The notes beneath the pieces were generated by a model that saw only the letters and a list, made by a program, of their open reading frames with translations, ran no database searches and was not told where the DNA came from. Both the position numbers and the translations under genes were made by a program. 64,000 nt of DNA from Streptomyces venezuelae (lineage in GTDB: Bacteria > Actinomycetota > Actinomycetes > Streptomycetales > Streptomycetaceae): NCBI RefSeq assembly GCF_008642295.1, contig NZ_CP029190.1:2576001-2640000 (forward strand). The letters run 5' to 3'. Numbering within the stretch: the first letter of the stretch is position 1; each line of letters opens with the position of its first letter. Shown here piece after piece: positions 48,067-57,135 of the stretch.

Positions 48067-49277
48067 CCCACCATCGGAAGGCCTGCCACCGGTGGTGCGG
48101 CCACCCTGGTGTGTCCTGTCGCCGGGACACCGGCCCGGACACCGGCCGCAGCACGGGCCGCCGCGGCGTGCGTCTCCCCGGCGAGGGCGCACACCGCGTG
48201 GGCGGCCGAGGCCAGGGTGACGTGCCGGTGCCAGCCGGGGAAGGACCGTCCCTCGAAGTCCCGCATGCCGACCCGCTCGGAGATCCCGGCGAAGTCCCGG
48301 TCCACCCGGCGGGACAGCTCGGCCAGCCGCAGCAGCCCGGCCGGCGGCGCCGAGACCAGGTCGGTCAGCAGGATCCGGTCGGGGCGGCGACGCGGATCGC
48401 TCCATTCCGCAAGCAGCATCAGGGGCCGCGCCGCGCCGCCCGCGCGGGTGGCCGTCTCCACCCGCACCGCCGCCGTGAAGGCCGTCCGCACCGAGCCGTC
48501 GACCCCGTCGGGGTAGCGGACCGGGCGGCGCAGCATCCGGGCCGCTTCCATCACCGTGCCGGCCCGGTTCCGGGTGCGGCCGATGCCCGGCAGGTGCGGG
48601 TCGATCACGGTCACCGGGGTGCTCCCGCCGATCCGCATCACGAACGGCAGCCCGGCCGCCGCGAACTGCTGCGGGAGCTCCTCGGCCCCGCCCTGCACCG
48701 CGTCCAGCACCACGGGCAGCCGGCGCAGCGTCCCCGGACCGGCGAGGTCCAGTACGGACCGGGCCGCGCAGTCGGCGAGGGTGCTCTCGGCGGGCAGGTG
48801 CAGCGACCAGCCGACCGGCGCGGTGACCTCGTCGCCGACGGCCCAGGCGCCGAACGCCTGCTGCCCGTTGACCATCTGGCCCAGCCGGGCGTCGAACCGG
48901 CGCTCCACCCCGACCGTGTGCGCCCCCGACTTGGGGATCACCATCGGCTTGACCACCCAGGCCCGGAGTCCGGCCGTCCGGTCCAGGTAGACGGCCAGCG
49001 CCTCCCGTACCGACTGCCAGTCCCAGGTCGAGCAGCTGATGAAGTGGTGCAGGCTCTGCTCCCCGGCCGCCATGCCGGCGTGCGCGGCGATGCTGCGCAT
49101 GGACTTCCGGCCGGGCGCGGTCAGCAGGCCCCGGACGTACAGTTCGGCCTTGCGCCGCTGGTCGGCGCGCGGCAGCGTGTCGAAGACCGCGGCGCACAGG
49201 TGACCGACCGCGTCCACCGCTCCCGCCCCCGCACCGTGCGGCCGTGTGCGTCGCTCCGCCAGTCGCGAGCTGCCCAT
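48039..49277 (-). CDS. Domesticated IS701-type transposase-like protein
   Basis: The protein has 412 residues from ATG 49277. It matches the IS701 DDE transposase family in blocks such as LYVRGLLTAPGRKSMRSIA, EQSLHHFISCSTWDW and FEGRSFPGWHRHVTL. The first catalytic Asp normally lies in a W-V-I-D-D-T-G-F block; here it reads WVVKPMVIPK, with Lys110-Pro111 replacing the Asp pair. The second Asp block (VVLDAVQGG) and the Glu-containing block remain. I see no terminal inverted repeats or target duplications around it. A DNA-binding or regulatory role is more likely than transposition. Genes of this type recur in Streptomyces biosynthetic loci, as far as I recall. Confidence 0.82.
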   Translation of the reverse strand: MGSSRLAERRTRPHGAGAGAVDAVGHLCAAVFDTLPRADQRRKAELYVRGLLTAPGRKSMRSIAAHAGMAAGEQSLHHFISCSTWDWQSVREALAVYLDRTAGLRAWVVKPMVIPKSGAHTVGVERRFDARLGQMVNGQQAFGAWAVGDEVTAPVGWSLHLPAESTLADCAARSVLDLAGPGTLRRLPVVLDAVQGGAEELPQQFAAAGLPFVMRIGGSTPVTVIDPHLPGIGRTRNRAGTVMEAARMLRRPVRYPDGVDGSVRTAFTAAVRVETATRAGGAARPLMLLAEWSDPRRRPDRILLTDLVSAPPAGLLRLAELSRRVDRDFAGISERVGMRDFEGRSFPGWHRHVTLASAAHAVCALAGETHAAAARAAAGVRAGVPATGHTRVAAPPVAGLPMVGYGAPRRSA

Positions 49278-50065
49278 GCCCCCGCCTCTTCCCTCGTCCG
49301 CCAGGTCACTTCCAGCTTGGCTTCCGGACCCCTTGTGCACGAGGGCCGCCGGTCACACACCCTCACCCGAGGGGTGGTGACGTCGTCACCACCACCCGGT
49401 GAAGGAGCCGGTCGTCGGGGGTCCGGCAGAGCGGAATTGTGTGGGCGGGCCACACCGGCCCGGCTCCGGAGGTCCGGCTCCCCGACGCCCCGGCCGCCCG
49501 GCGGCAGGTCCACGCGGCGCCATCGCGCGGGCCGCGCATCCGGAACCGGCCCGAGGCCCGCGCCCCCCCCGGCCCGCCGGGGGCCCGGCGGGGCATCGGC
49601 CGGGCGCCGGCCATCGCACCGCGCAGGGCGCGCGACCGTTCGGCACCCCGGCCCCGGGCCGCCACGGGCTGCCCCAGGCGCCGGCCGGACGACGGCCGGA
49701 CCGCGGTCGGCGGCCGGACCGCGGCCATCGCGCCACCCCGGGCGGCGGGCCCGGTTCGGCACCCCGGCCCGCCCCGTGCGCCGGCCGGGGCGCAGCCGGA
49801 CCACGGCCGGACCACGGCCGGACCACGGCCGGACCACGGCCGGACCACGGCCGGACCACGGCCGGACCGCGGCCATCGCGCCACCCCGGGCGGCGGGCCC
49901 GGTTCGGCACCCCAGCCCGCCCCGGGCGACGGCCGGAGCGCAGCCGGACAACGGCCGGACGACGGCCGGACCCAGCCGGACCGCGGCCGGACCGCGGCCA
50001 TCGGCACCAGCCACGAGACCGGCTGCGGATGCCGCCCGGGCGCCGGCCTCTCGTACTCTCATCGG
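49278..50065. repeat. Gene-poor, repeat-rich stretch
   Basis: About 790 bp with no credible gene, although all frames are open because of extreme GC content. Six perfect tandem copies of the 11-bp unit GCCGGACCACG run from 49795 to 49860, followed by a variant (GCCGGACCGCG). A 64-bp direct repeat with one internal mismatch occurs at 49713-49776 and 49861-49924 (offset 148 bp). Degenerate copies of GACGGCCGGAC extend to about 50000. It resembles an expanded minisatellite. Confidence 0.8.
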
Positions 50066-50818
50066 GTGACCGCGTACGTGAACCCACTTGGCGGGGCCCG
50101 CCCCGCGACCGGCGCGCGCCCCACCGGCACCGCCGTGGCCGTGTGGTCCCTGGACACCACGCTCCCCGTGGTGGGCGGGCACCCGGTGGACGAGGCCGCG
50201 GCCGTACTGGACGCGGCCGAGCGCGAGCGGGCCGGCCGGCTGGTCCGGCCGGGCCACCGGCAGCGCTACCTGGCCTCGCACCTCGGCCTGCGCATCCTGC
50301 TGGGCCGCTATCTGGACCTGCCGCCGGAGGAGGTCCCGCTGGCCCGGGAGGCCTGCCACGGCTGCGGCGACCCGCACGGCCGCCCGGTGGTCGCCGGAGG
50401 CGGCGTGCACTTCTCCCTCTCGCACAGCGCGGACGCCGCCTACCTCGCCTTCTCGGGGGTACCGGTCGGCGTCGACGTGGAGTCCATGCCGACGCCCACC
50501 GCCGTGGCCGACGTCCTGAACGCCCTGCACCCGTGGGAGACCGCGGAGCTGTCGGCCCTGCCCGAACCGGACCGGCCGGCCGCCCTCGCCCGGATCTGGT
50601 CCCGCAAGGAGGCCTGCCTCAAGGCCACCGGCGCGGGCCTGACCGCCGGGCTGGCCGAACCCTACGTCGGCTCGGGCCCGGTGCCGGCCGCGGTCGCCGG
50701 CTGGACGCTGACCGACCTGCCGGCCCCCGCCGGCTACGCGGCGGCCCTGGCCGTGACCGCCGTGACCGCAGCCGGCCCCGGCGGCCCGGCCGGACCCGCC
50801 GGCCCGGAACACCGGTAG
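50066..50818 (+). CDS. 4'-phosphopantetheinyl transferase (second copy)
   Basis: The protein has 250 residues from GTG 50066 ([10 protein letters not shown]); the frame stays open far upstream but that sequence is repeat-derived. It has the PPTase features [25 protein letters not shown], the Mg-binding [10 protein letters not shown] and [15 protein letters not shown]. It activates carrier proteins. It is clearly different from the first PPTase at 37609 and could serve another pathway. The C-terminus is a Gly/Pro/Ala-rich tail. An 82-bp gap separates it from the subtilisin gene on the same strand. Confidence 0.9.
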   Translation: MTAYVNPLGGARPATGARPTGTAVAVWSLDTTLPVVGGHPVDEAAAVLDAAERERAGRLVRPGHRQRYLASHLGLRILLGRYLDLPPEEVPLAREACHGCGDPHGRPVVAGGGVHFSLSHSADAAYLAFSGVPVGVDVESMPTPTAVADVLNALHPWETAELSALPEPDRPAALARIWSRKEACLKATGAGLTAGLAEPYVGSGPVPAAVAGWTLTDLPAPAGYAAALAVTAVTAAGPGGPAGPAGPEHR

Positions 50819-50900
50819 CGCGCCCACCGGGAGGGCGTGTCGTGCGGCCACTCGGCGCACCCTCGGTGCGCCCCGGGCGGCCCTCGTCCAGCATCGCCGC

Positions 50901-52139
50901 ATGACCGCACTTTCCGTACTGCTCCCGGCCGCAGCCCTGTTGACGGCCGTGGCCCTGCCCGCCCCGCCGCCCGCCGGCACGGCTCCCGCCCCCGGTCCCG
51001 CATCGGCTCCCGCCCCGGTTCCCGCCACCGCACCCGACGCACCGGCCGCCCCGTACGTGGTCGTCCTCAAGGACGCCGCCCCGCGCGCCCTCACCCGCTC
51101 CCTGGCCGCCGAGGCGGCCGAGGCCGGCGACGAGGTCGGCCCGGTCTTCGGCGCCGCACTGCACGGTTTCGCCGTACGCACCACCCCGGCCCGGGCCGCC
51201 GCCTACGCCGCCGACCCCCGCGTGGAACGGGTCGAGCCCGACATCCGGTTCCGGATCAGCGACACCCAGCAGGCGGCCCCCTGGCAACTGGACCGGGTCG
51301 ACCAGCCCGATCTCCCGCTCGACGGCTCGTACACGTACGGCACCACGGGCGCGGGCGTGACGGTGTACGTCCTGGACACCGGGATCAACACCGACCACCG
51401 GGAGTTCGGGGGCCGGGCCGTACACGGCGCCAACGCGGTGCGCGAGGAGGGGCCCGAGGACTGCAACGGCCACGGCTCGCACGTCGCGGCGACCGCGGGC
51501 GGTGCCACGTACGGGGTGGCCAAGGGCGTACGCCTGGTGTCGGTGAAGGTGGCCGACTGCAAGGGCTACGGCAGCCTCTCCGGGATCCTCTCGGGCATCG
51601 ACTGGATGGTGCGCCACCATGCCGCCGCCCGCCCGGCCGGCCCCGCAGTGGCCAATATGAGCATGGGCGGCGGCCGGAGCTTCGGCATGGACAGCGCCGT
51701 ACGCCGGGCCGTGGCCCGGGGCATCACCTTCACGGCCGCCGCGGGCAACGAGGGCCTGGACGCCTGCACCTCCTCCCCCGGCTCGGTCCCCGAGGCGCTG
51801 ACGGTCGGCGCCACGGACTCCGGCGACCGGCGGGCCGGGTTCTCCAACCACGGCTCCTGCGTGGACGTGTTCGCGCCAGGGGTGGGCATCACCTCGGCAT
51901 GGTCCGGCGGCCGGGAGACGGTCCGCACCATGTCCGGCACCTCCATGGCCGCCCCGCAGGCGGCGGGGGCCGCCGCGCTGGTCCTGGCCCGGCAGCCCGC
52001 GGCCACTGTGGCGCAGGTCGCGGCGGAGCTCGTACGGTCCTCGGTGCCGGACCGGATCGGCGGACTGCCGGCCGGTACCGCGAACCGGCTGCTCCAGGTC
52101 CCGGCGGAGCACGCGACCCTGCCGGCCTTCCCCCAGTAG
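50901..52139 (+). CDS. Secreted subtilisin-like serine protease (S8)
   Basis: The protein has 412 residues with a signal peptide ([19 protein letters not shown]) and a Pro/Ala-rich linker. An inhibitor I9 propeptide covers about 50-120 ([19 protein letters not shown]). The S8 catalytic domain has Asp in [15 protein letters not shown], His in [13 protein letters not shown] and Ser in [15 protein letters not shown]. The triad is complete, so it should be an active extracellular endopeptidase of the proteinase K/aqualysin type. It has no obvious link to the peptide loci. Confidence 0.95.
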   Translation: MTALSVLLPAAALLTAVALPAPPPAGTAPAPGPASAPAPVPATAPDAPAAPYVVVLKDAAPRALTRSLAAEAAEAGDEVGPVFGAALHGFAVRTTPARAAAYAADPRVERVEPDIRFRISDTQQAAPWQLDRVDQPDLPLDGSYTYGTTGAGVTVYVLDTGINTDHREFGGRAVHGANAVREEGPEDCNGHGSHVAATAGGATYGVAKGVRLVSVKVADCKGYGSLSGILSGIDWMVRHHAAARPAGPAVANMSMGGGRSFGMDSAVRRAVARGITFTAAAGNEGLDACTSSPGSVPEALTVGATDSGDRRAGFSNHGSCVDVFAPGVGITSAWSGGRETVRTMSGTSMAAPQAAGAAALVLARQPAATVAQVAAELVRSSVPDRIGGLPAGTANRLLQVPAEHATLPAFPQ

Positions 52140-52314
52140 CACCCCGGCCCAACGACTCGTCCTGATGGGACATCAATTTCTGTGTGCTTCGGGCGAAAGC
52201 AAGCCATTGACTTCTCATGGCGGCAAAGCGTCAATGTCGGCCACCGCACCGGCTCGGTCTCCCCCGCACAGCGGGTCGGGGGAGGGTTCGTCATGACGAA
52301 GGAGTCGCGACCCA

Positions 52315-53610
52315 GTGAGTACCGGAACCTTTCGACGAAGAGTGCTGGCCGGGGCGGGAGCCCTCTCCCTGGCCCTGACGGGTGGCGTGGCGGGCCTGGC
52401 GGGAACGGCACAGGCGGCGACCAAGACCACCACCGTCTTCGTGCAGTGCGACGCTCCGGATCCCCAGCCGGACGGCTCGGGCAACCAGACCTTCACGGTC
52501 ACCCTGCCCGACACGGCCAAGGCCGGTGACACCGTGCCCATCACGGTGGACCCGGGCCCGAGCCCCCTGCTGCCGCAGTTCGCGGTGACCACCGAGAACA
52601 CCACCAAGATCACCCTGGTGGTCGGCAGCGCCAAGCAGACCATCATCGGCGACCCGGAGACGGTCACCGTCACCCCCGGCGTGCCGCTCGACCCCAAGCC
52701 CGTCACCAAGACCATCAAGGTGCCGGACGGCAGCGAGGGCACCACCGTCGACGTCAAGCTCGACCTGATCGTGACGGACGCCAAGCTCGGCGCCTCCGTC
52801 TTCACCACGACCTGTACGCCGGCCCCGCGCCCGAGCGCCTCGCTCGGCTCGATCGCGGTCGAGGCCCTGCCGAAGGACCCGGTCACCACCAAGCTGACGC
52901 CGAACAGCGGCAAGGCGGGCACCTCCGTGGCCGTCTCCGGCGCCAACTTCCCGGCCGGACCGGTCACCTGTTCCGCGACGCTCGGCGGCACGGCCACCGG
53001 TGACACCGGGACCGGCAGCGCGGACGCCTCCGGGGCCGCCGCCTGCACCCTGACGGTCACCAAGAAGGCCGATGCGATCAGGATCGACGGTTCGACCGGC
53101 GCGGCCAAGTCCTTCGTCTTCATCGAGGAACAGGCCGGAGTGAAGAACCCGGTCGACGTCGAGGTGCTGCCCGGCCCGCTGGGCATCGGTCCGAAGGACG
53201 GCTTCCCGGCCTCCGAGTGGGGCAAGGTCACCATCAACGGAAAGCCGCAGTCGGTCATCGGCCAGTTCAACGCCGCCACCGTGCAGGACTTCCGCGGCGG
53301 CAGCCTCGGCTGGGACGTCACCGCGACCCGTACGCCGTTCCTGAACGAGGCCACCGGCCACTCGATGGCGAATGCGCAGATCGGCATCCAGCCGAGCTGC
53401 ACCGTCACCAACCCGGACAGCCCGAGCACCTGCACCGCCGGTGCGCCCGGGGCGATCACGGACACCCCGATGAAGGTGGCCTCCCAGGCCGCCGGCGGTG
53501 ACCAGCTGACCGGTGGCGAGTTCTCGGTCGGCGGCGCCGGGATGATCCAGCTCCCGTCGTTCATGTTCGCCGACACCTACCAGTCGGTGGTGACCTTCTC
53601 GGTCGCCTGA
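52315..53610 (+). CDS. Secreted WxL-like surface protein
   Basis: The protein has 431 residues from GTG 52315, with GAAGGAG ten bases upstream. A twin-Arg-like N-terminus (TGTFRRRVLAGAGALSLALTGG, AQA cleavage near residue 34) leads to a beta-rich protein with an IPT/TIG-like part (TKLTPNSGKAGTSVAVSGANF, about residues 200-245). The C-terminal about 170 residues have a 'GSLGWDVTATRTPF' block and end in SVVTFSVA, resembling the WxL cell-wall domain of Firmicutes (GW-x-L-x-V ... ending in beta strands). The next gene encodes a DUF916-like membrane partner, as in WxL operons. The match is by eye and distant. Confidence 0.65.
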   Translation: MSTGTFRRRVLAGAGALSLALTGGVAGLAGTAQAATKTTTVFVQCDAPDPQPDGSGNQTFTVTLPDTAKAGDTVPITVDPGPSPLLPQFAVTTENTTKITLVVGSAKQTIIGDPETVTVTPGVPLDPKPVTKTIKVPDGSEGTTVDVKLDLIVTDAKLGASVFTTTCTPAPRPSASLGSIAVEALPKDPVTTKLTPNSGKAGTSVAVSGANFPAGPVTCSATLGGTATGDTGTGSADASGAAACTLTVTKKADAIRIDGSTGAAKSFVFIEEQAGVKNPVDVEVLPGPLGIGPKDGFPASEWGKVTINGKPQSVIGQFNAATVQDFRGGSLGWDVTATRTPFLNEATGHSMANAQIGIQPSCTVTNPDSPSTCTAGAPGAITDTPMKVASQAAGGDQLTGGEFSVGGAGMIQLPSFMFADTYQSVVTFSVA

Positions 53611-53632
53611 CCGGTCAGTCCGGCCCGATCCC

Positions 53633-53664
53633 GGGTGGTGCGGGGCTACGGCCCCGCACCACCC
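53633..53664 (+). terminator. Hairpin between the two surface-protein genes
   Basis: A perfect 14-bp stem (GGGTGGTGCGGGGC/GCCCCGCACCACCC) with loop TACG lies 22 bp after one stop and 23 bp before the next start. It probably limits read-through, giving more of the first protein than of the second. Confidence 0.65.
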
Positions 53665-53687
53665 TTCCCTGTCTGGAGAACGCGCCC

Positions 53688-54779
53688 ATGGCCGCCACCC
53701 GCACCATCCGCCGCTCCCCGCTCGCCCTCCTCAGGCTGCTGCTGCTCCTCGGCCTGCTCTCCGCGGGCCTCATACCGGCCACCGCGGCCCGGGCCGCGGA
53801 CAACGGCAGCTGGGGCGTCTTCCCGACCCCGCCCGCGGGCGCGCAGATGCCCGACCGGGCGTACTTCTTCCACCAGGGGGCGGCCGGCAGCACCGTCCGC
53901 GACAGCGTGACCGTGCACAACGCCTCCGACCGGGAGCTGACCTTCCGGGTCTTCGCCACCGACGCCGTGAACACCCCGGTGGGCGGAGCGTTCGCCCTGC
54001 TGCCGGTGGAGACCCGGCCCAAGGACCTCGGCACCTGGATCGGACTGGGGCCGGAGGCCTCCGGAACGGTCACCGTCCCGGCCAAGGGCCGCAAGGACAT
54101 CCCGTTCACCATCACGGTGCCGGAGGACGCCGCCCCCGGTGACCACGTGGGCGGCATCGTCGCCCTGGGCACGGCGATCGAGGGCACGGAGGGCGAGGAC
54201 AAGGTGAAGGTCGGGGTCCGGCGCTCGGTCGGGGCGCGGATCTACTTCCGGGTGCCCGGCCCGGTGGCTCCCGGGCTGAGCGTGGAGAACGTACGGATCT
54301 CCCGGAGCGCACCGCTGCTGCCGTGGACCGGCAAGGCGCCGGTGACCGTGTCGTACGCGCTGGTCAACCGGGGCAATGTGGTGCTGGCCCCGACCGTGTC
54401 GGTGCGCGCCGAGGGCCTGTTCGGGCGTACGGTGCTGAACCGTCCGGCGCGGGACCTGAAGCTGGTGCTGCTGCCCGGGCAGCGGATCGAGCTGACCGAG
54501 CCGTGGCCGGACTCCCCGCAGCTGGACCGGGTCGAAGTGACGCTGACCGCCGGGGCGGTGGACCACCCGGTCCTGTCGGCGGAGGGCGGTACGGCCTTCA
54601 CGGCGGTCCCCTGGCCGGCGGCGGGCGCCCTGCTGCTCCTCTCCGGCGCGGCTCTGGCCCTCTGGGCCCGGCGGCGCCGCCGCGGTACCGGCACCGGTGC
54701 CGGTGCCGGTCAGGCGGGGGGCCCGCCGGCCAGTTTCCTTTCCCAGAAGATTTCGTCGCGCCATGCGCCGTCGGCGTAG
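53688..54779 (+). CDS. DUF916-like (WxL-interacting) membrane-anchored protein
   Basis: The protein has 363 residues. It has a signal peptide (LLRLLLLLGLLSAGLIPATAARA), two immunoglobulin-like beta domains (about 45-160 with SVTVHNASDRELTFRVFATD and TVPEDAAPGDHVGGIVALG; about 170-300), and a C-terminal membrane helix (AGALLLLSGAALALWA) followed by Arg residues. This is the architecture of DUF916/WxL-binding proteins, here outside the cell and anchored by the last helix. It pairs with the WxL-like protein upstream. The last 70 bp overlap the convergent GNAT gene, and the final 30 residues look like an extension created by that overlap. Confidence 0.72.
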   Translation: MAATRTIRRSPLALLRLLLLLGLLSAGLIPATAARAADNGSWGVFPTPPAGAQMPDRAYFFHQGAAGSTVRDSVTVHNASDRELTFRVFATDAVNTPVGGAFALLPVETRPKDLGTWIGLGPEASGTVTVPAKGRKDIPFTITVPEDAAPGDHVGGIVALGTAIEGTEGEDKVKVGVRRSVGARIYFRVPGPVAPGLSVENVRISRSAPLLPWTGKAPVTVSYALVNRGNVVLAPTVSVRAEGLFGRTVLNRPARDLKLVLLPGQRIELTEPWPDSPQLDRVEVTLTAGAVDHPVLSAEGGTAFTAVPWPAAGALLLLSGAALALWARRRRRGTGTGAGAGQAGGPPASFLSQKISSRHAPSA

Positions 54780-55243
54780 AAGTGCTCATGGGCGATGCCC
54801 CAGGAGCGGAATCCCGCCTTGCGGAGGATCGCCTGGGACGCGAGGTTCTCCAGTTGGGTGTGGGCCTCCAGCCGGTGCAGGTTCAGCTCCTCCTCGGCGA
54901 TCCGCAGCACGAGGCCGACGGCACGGCTCGTGTGCCCGAGTCCCTGGTGGCGGGCGGAGACCCAGTACCCGAGGAATCCCTTCTGGAACGGGCCGCGCAG
55001 GATCGAGCCGATGGTGACCTGCCCGATGACGGTGCCGTCGGAGACCACGACGCCGGGCCAGGCGAGCCCCTTGTCATGGGAGGCCAGCAGGGATTCGATG
55101 GCCGCGGCCTGCCCGTCGGGCGTGTAGAACCCGTCGGGCCTCTCGGGCAGCCAGCGCGCGTACGCCGGCCTGTCCCGGGAGAGCAGGCCGGCGAGTGCGC
55201 GTGCGTCGGAGGCCTCGATCAGGCGGATCGACGTGGAGTTCAC
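54710..55243 (-). CDS. GNAT acetyltransferase, RimJ/RimL type
   Basis: The protein has 177 residues, full length for the RimJ/RimL N-acetyltransferase family. The acetyl-CoA core is visible: QVTIGSILRGPFQKGFLGYWVSARHQGLGHTSRAVGLV and the NLASQAILRKAGFR block near the C-terminus. It acetylates an amine, either a protein N-terminus or a small molecule. It is 18 bp downstream of the aldo/keto reductase gene on the same strand, and its 3' end overlaps the 3' end of the DUF916-like gene by 70 bp. Confidence 0.9.
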   Translation of the reverse strand: MNSTSIRLIEASDARALAGLLSRDRPAYARWLPERPDGFYTPDGQAAAIESLLASHDKGLAWPGVVVSDGTVIGQVTIGSILRGPFQKGFLGYWVSARHQGLGHTSRAVGLVLRIAEEELNLHRLEAHTQLENLASQAILRKAGFRSWGIAHEHFYADGAWRDEIFWERKLAGGPPA

Positions 55244-55261
55244 GGGTGTTCTGCTGTCCTG

Positions 55262-56254
55262 TCAGCTGCGGTAGTCGGTCGGTTCCGAGGGCGTCTTGCG
55301 CGGGTCGCGCTCGATGACCGGCCCGAGGATGCGGTCGATCCGCTCGACGGTCTCGTCGTCCAGCTCGATCCCGGAGGCCGTGACGTTCTGGGCGATCTGC
55401 TCGGGCTTGGTGGCGCCGACGATCGCCGTCGCGACGTTCGGGTTGCGCAGCACCCAGGCGATGGCCAGCTGGGGCATGGACAGGCCGAGGTCGGCGGCGA
55501 CCTCGCCGAGCGCGGCGACGCGCTTGAGCACGTCGTCGGTCAGCGCTCCCGAGGCGAACTGGGAGGCGGCCACCCCTGCGGCGCGCGATCCGGCGGGGGG
55601 CGGCTGGCCGGGCTGGTACTTACCGGCCAGCAGGCCCTGGGCCAGCGGTGACCAGACGAGCTGCCCGATCCCCTCGCGCTCGCACAGCGGGACGATCTCC
55701 TCCTCGATGACCCGCCACACCATGTTGTACTGCGGCTGGTTGGAGATGATCCGGTCGAAGCCCATCCGGTCGGCGAGCGCCAGGGCCTCGGAGATCTGGT
55801 CCGCGGTCCATTCCGAGACCCCCACGTAGAGGACCTTCCCCTGCCGGACCAGGTCGTCGAAGGCGCGCAGGGTCTCGGCGAGCGGGGTCTGCGGGTCGAA
55901 GCGGTGCGCCTGGTAGAGGTCGATGTAGTCGGTCTTGAGCCGGCGCAGCGAGCCGTGCGCCGCCTCCATGATGTGCTTGCGGGACAGGCCCCGGTCGTTC
56001 GGCCCCGGCCCGATCGGGGCGAAGACCTTGGTCGAGATCTCCACGGATTCCCGGCGTACGTTCTCCAGGGCGCGACCGAGTACGGCTTCCGCCCGGGTGC
56101 CACCGTAGACATCGGCGGTGTCGAAGGTCGTAATGCCCTGCTCGAGCGCCTCGCGGGCGATTCGTTCAGCGGATCCCTCCGTATAGCTGATCCAGCTTCC
56201 ATAGGAGATCTCGCTTATTTTCAGCCCGCTGCGTCCTAGGGTTCGATACTTCAT
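55262..56254 (-). CDS. Aldo/keto reductase (potassium-channel beta-subunit type)
   Basis: The protein has 330 residues starting at MKYRTLGRSGLKIS (ATG 56254); a frame extension upstream is rejected. It has the AKR core: Asp-Tyr-Lys-His tetrad regions (GITTFDTADVYGGTRAEAVLG, VEISTKVFAP, YIDLYQAHRFDP), the NADPH loop and the terminal GATKPEQIAQN block, as in the Kv-beta/YajO-like group. It reduces carbonyls with NADPH. It forms a leftward pair with the GNAT gene and is divergent from the transketolase/RiPP operon, so it may be only a neighbour. Confidence 0.92.
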   Translation of the reverse strand: MKYRTLGRSGLKISEISYGSWISYTEGSAERIAREALEQGITTFDTADVYGGTRAEAVLGRALENVRRESVEISTKVFAPIGPGPNDRGLSRKHIMEAAHGSLRRLKTDYIDLYQAHRFDPQTPLAETLRAFDDLVRQGKVLYVGVSEWTADQISEALALADRMGFDRIISNQPQYNMVWRVIEEEIVPLCEREGIGQLVWSPLAQGLLAGKYQPGQPPPAGSRAAGVAASQFASGALTDDVLKRVAALGEVAADLGLSMPQLAIAWVLRNPNVATAIVGATKPEQIAQNVTASGIELDDETVERIDRILGPVIERDPRKTPSEPTDYRS

Positions 56255-56381
56255 GGGTCGGGAGTGTACGCACAGCCCCGGCCGTCCAACACCGCAACCT
56301 GACAAGGTCTTCGGGCGGTCGAACCGGAAGGCCCCCGATCGGAACTAGTGTCGTTCCCGCTGGGCTTTCGAGGGGATGATC

Positions 56382-57101
56382 ATGCACGAAATCCTGACCA
56401 GGGAACGCGATGCAAAGTCGGACTCATACGGGTTCGAAGACCTCGCAGGACTGATGTCCCGGATGACCGGGGACGAAAAGCATTCCGAAGCCGCCACCTC
56501 GACCATGGACGCACTCTGGGTGCTCTACGACCGGGTCCTCCAGGTCGATCCCACCCTGCGCGAGGACCGCGACCGCTTCTATCTTTCAAAGGGCCACGGC
56601 CCACAGGCCTACTACGCAGTACTGTGCGCCAAGGGATTCTTCGAGCCCGAGCTTTTCGACATGTTCGGCGCATTCAATTCGCCGCTCGGCTACCACCCCG
56701 ACCGTGCGCTCATCCCCGGTGTCGAGATATCCAGCGGGTCGCTGGGACACGGGCTGCCGCTGGCGGTGGGGACGGCGCTGGGTCTGCGGGCGCGCGGACT
56801 GACCGACTCCCGGCTCTGGGTCCTGCTCGGCGACGGCGAATTCGACGAGGGCTCCAATCACGAAGCCGTCGCCTACGCCGCCCGGGCCGGCCTGGACCGG
56901 CTGAACGCCGTGGTGATCGACAACCACTCGGCGACCCAGGGCTGGCCCGGCGGTCTGGAGACCCGGTTCGCGGCCGAGGGCTGGGCGACCCTGCGGGTCG
57001 ACGGCCGCGACCACGAGGCGCTGGAGAAGGCCTTCACCACCCCGCATCCGGGCCGGCCCGGTCTGGTCGTCGCCGATGTGGGCGCTCCGGCCGACCGCTG
57101 A
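56382..57101 (+). CDS. Transketolase N-terminal subunit (thiamine diphosphate-binding)
   Basis: The protein has 239 residues from ATG 56382, where GAGGGG stands six bases upstream; an ATG at 56376 overlaps that site. It is the N-terminal half of a transketolase: FYLSKGHGPQAYYAVLCAKGFF, SGSLGHGLPLAVGTALG, and the ThDP/Mg motif LLGDGEFDEGSNHEA ending with IDNHSATQG. It has the length expected for a split transketolase subunit. The partner follows after 34 bp. Being first in the RiPP operon, the pair may transfer a two-carbon or acyloin unit for peptide tailoring, or supply a small precursor. Its role is not known. Confidence 0.88.
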   Translation: MHEILTRERDAKSDSYGFEDLAGLMSRMTGDEKHSEAATSTMDALWVLYDRVLQVDPTLREDRDRFYLSKGHGPQAYYAVLCAKGFFEPELFDMFGAFNSPLGYHPDRALIPGVEISSGSLGHGLPLAVGTALGLRARGLTDSRLWVLLGDGEFDEGSNHEAVAYAARAGLDRLNAVVIDNHSATQGWPGGLETRFAAEGWATLRVDGRDHEALEKAFTTPHPGRPGLVVADVGAPADR

Positions 57102-57135
57102 CGCCCGGACACCGGAACTACTCAGAGGAGTGCCC

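Noticed and set aside
48110..48140. Another GTCCTGTC palindrome-like site (GTGTCCTGTC-GCC-GGGACACC)
   Set aside because: It lies inside the transposase-like coding sequence and the arms match the promoter palindromes only partly.
48039..49277. A complete mobile insertion sequence
   Set aside because: No terminal inverted repeats or target duplications are seen and the transposase-like protein has lost a catalytic Asp.
49399..50904. Open frames running through the repeat region into the second PPTase
   Set aside because: The sequence before 50066 is repeat-derived and Pro/Arg/Gly-rich in every frame; only the part from GTG 50066 matches the PPTase family.
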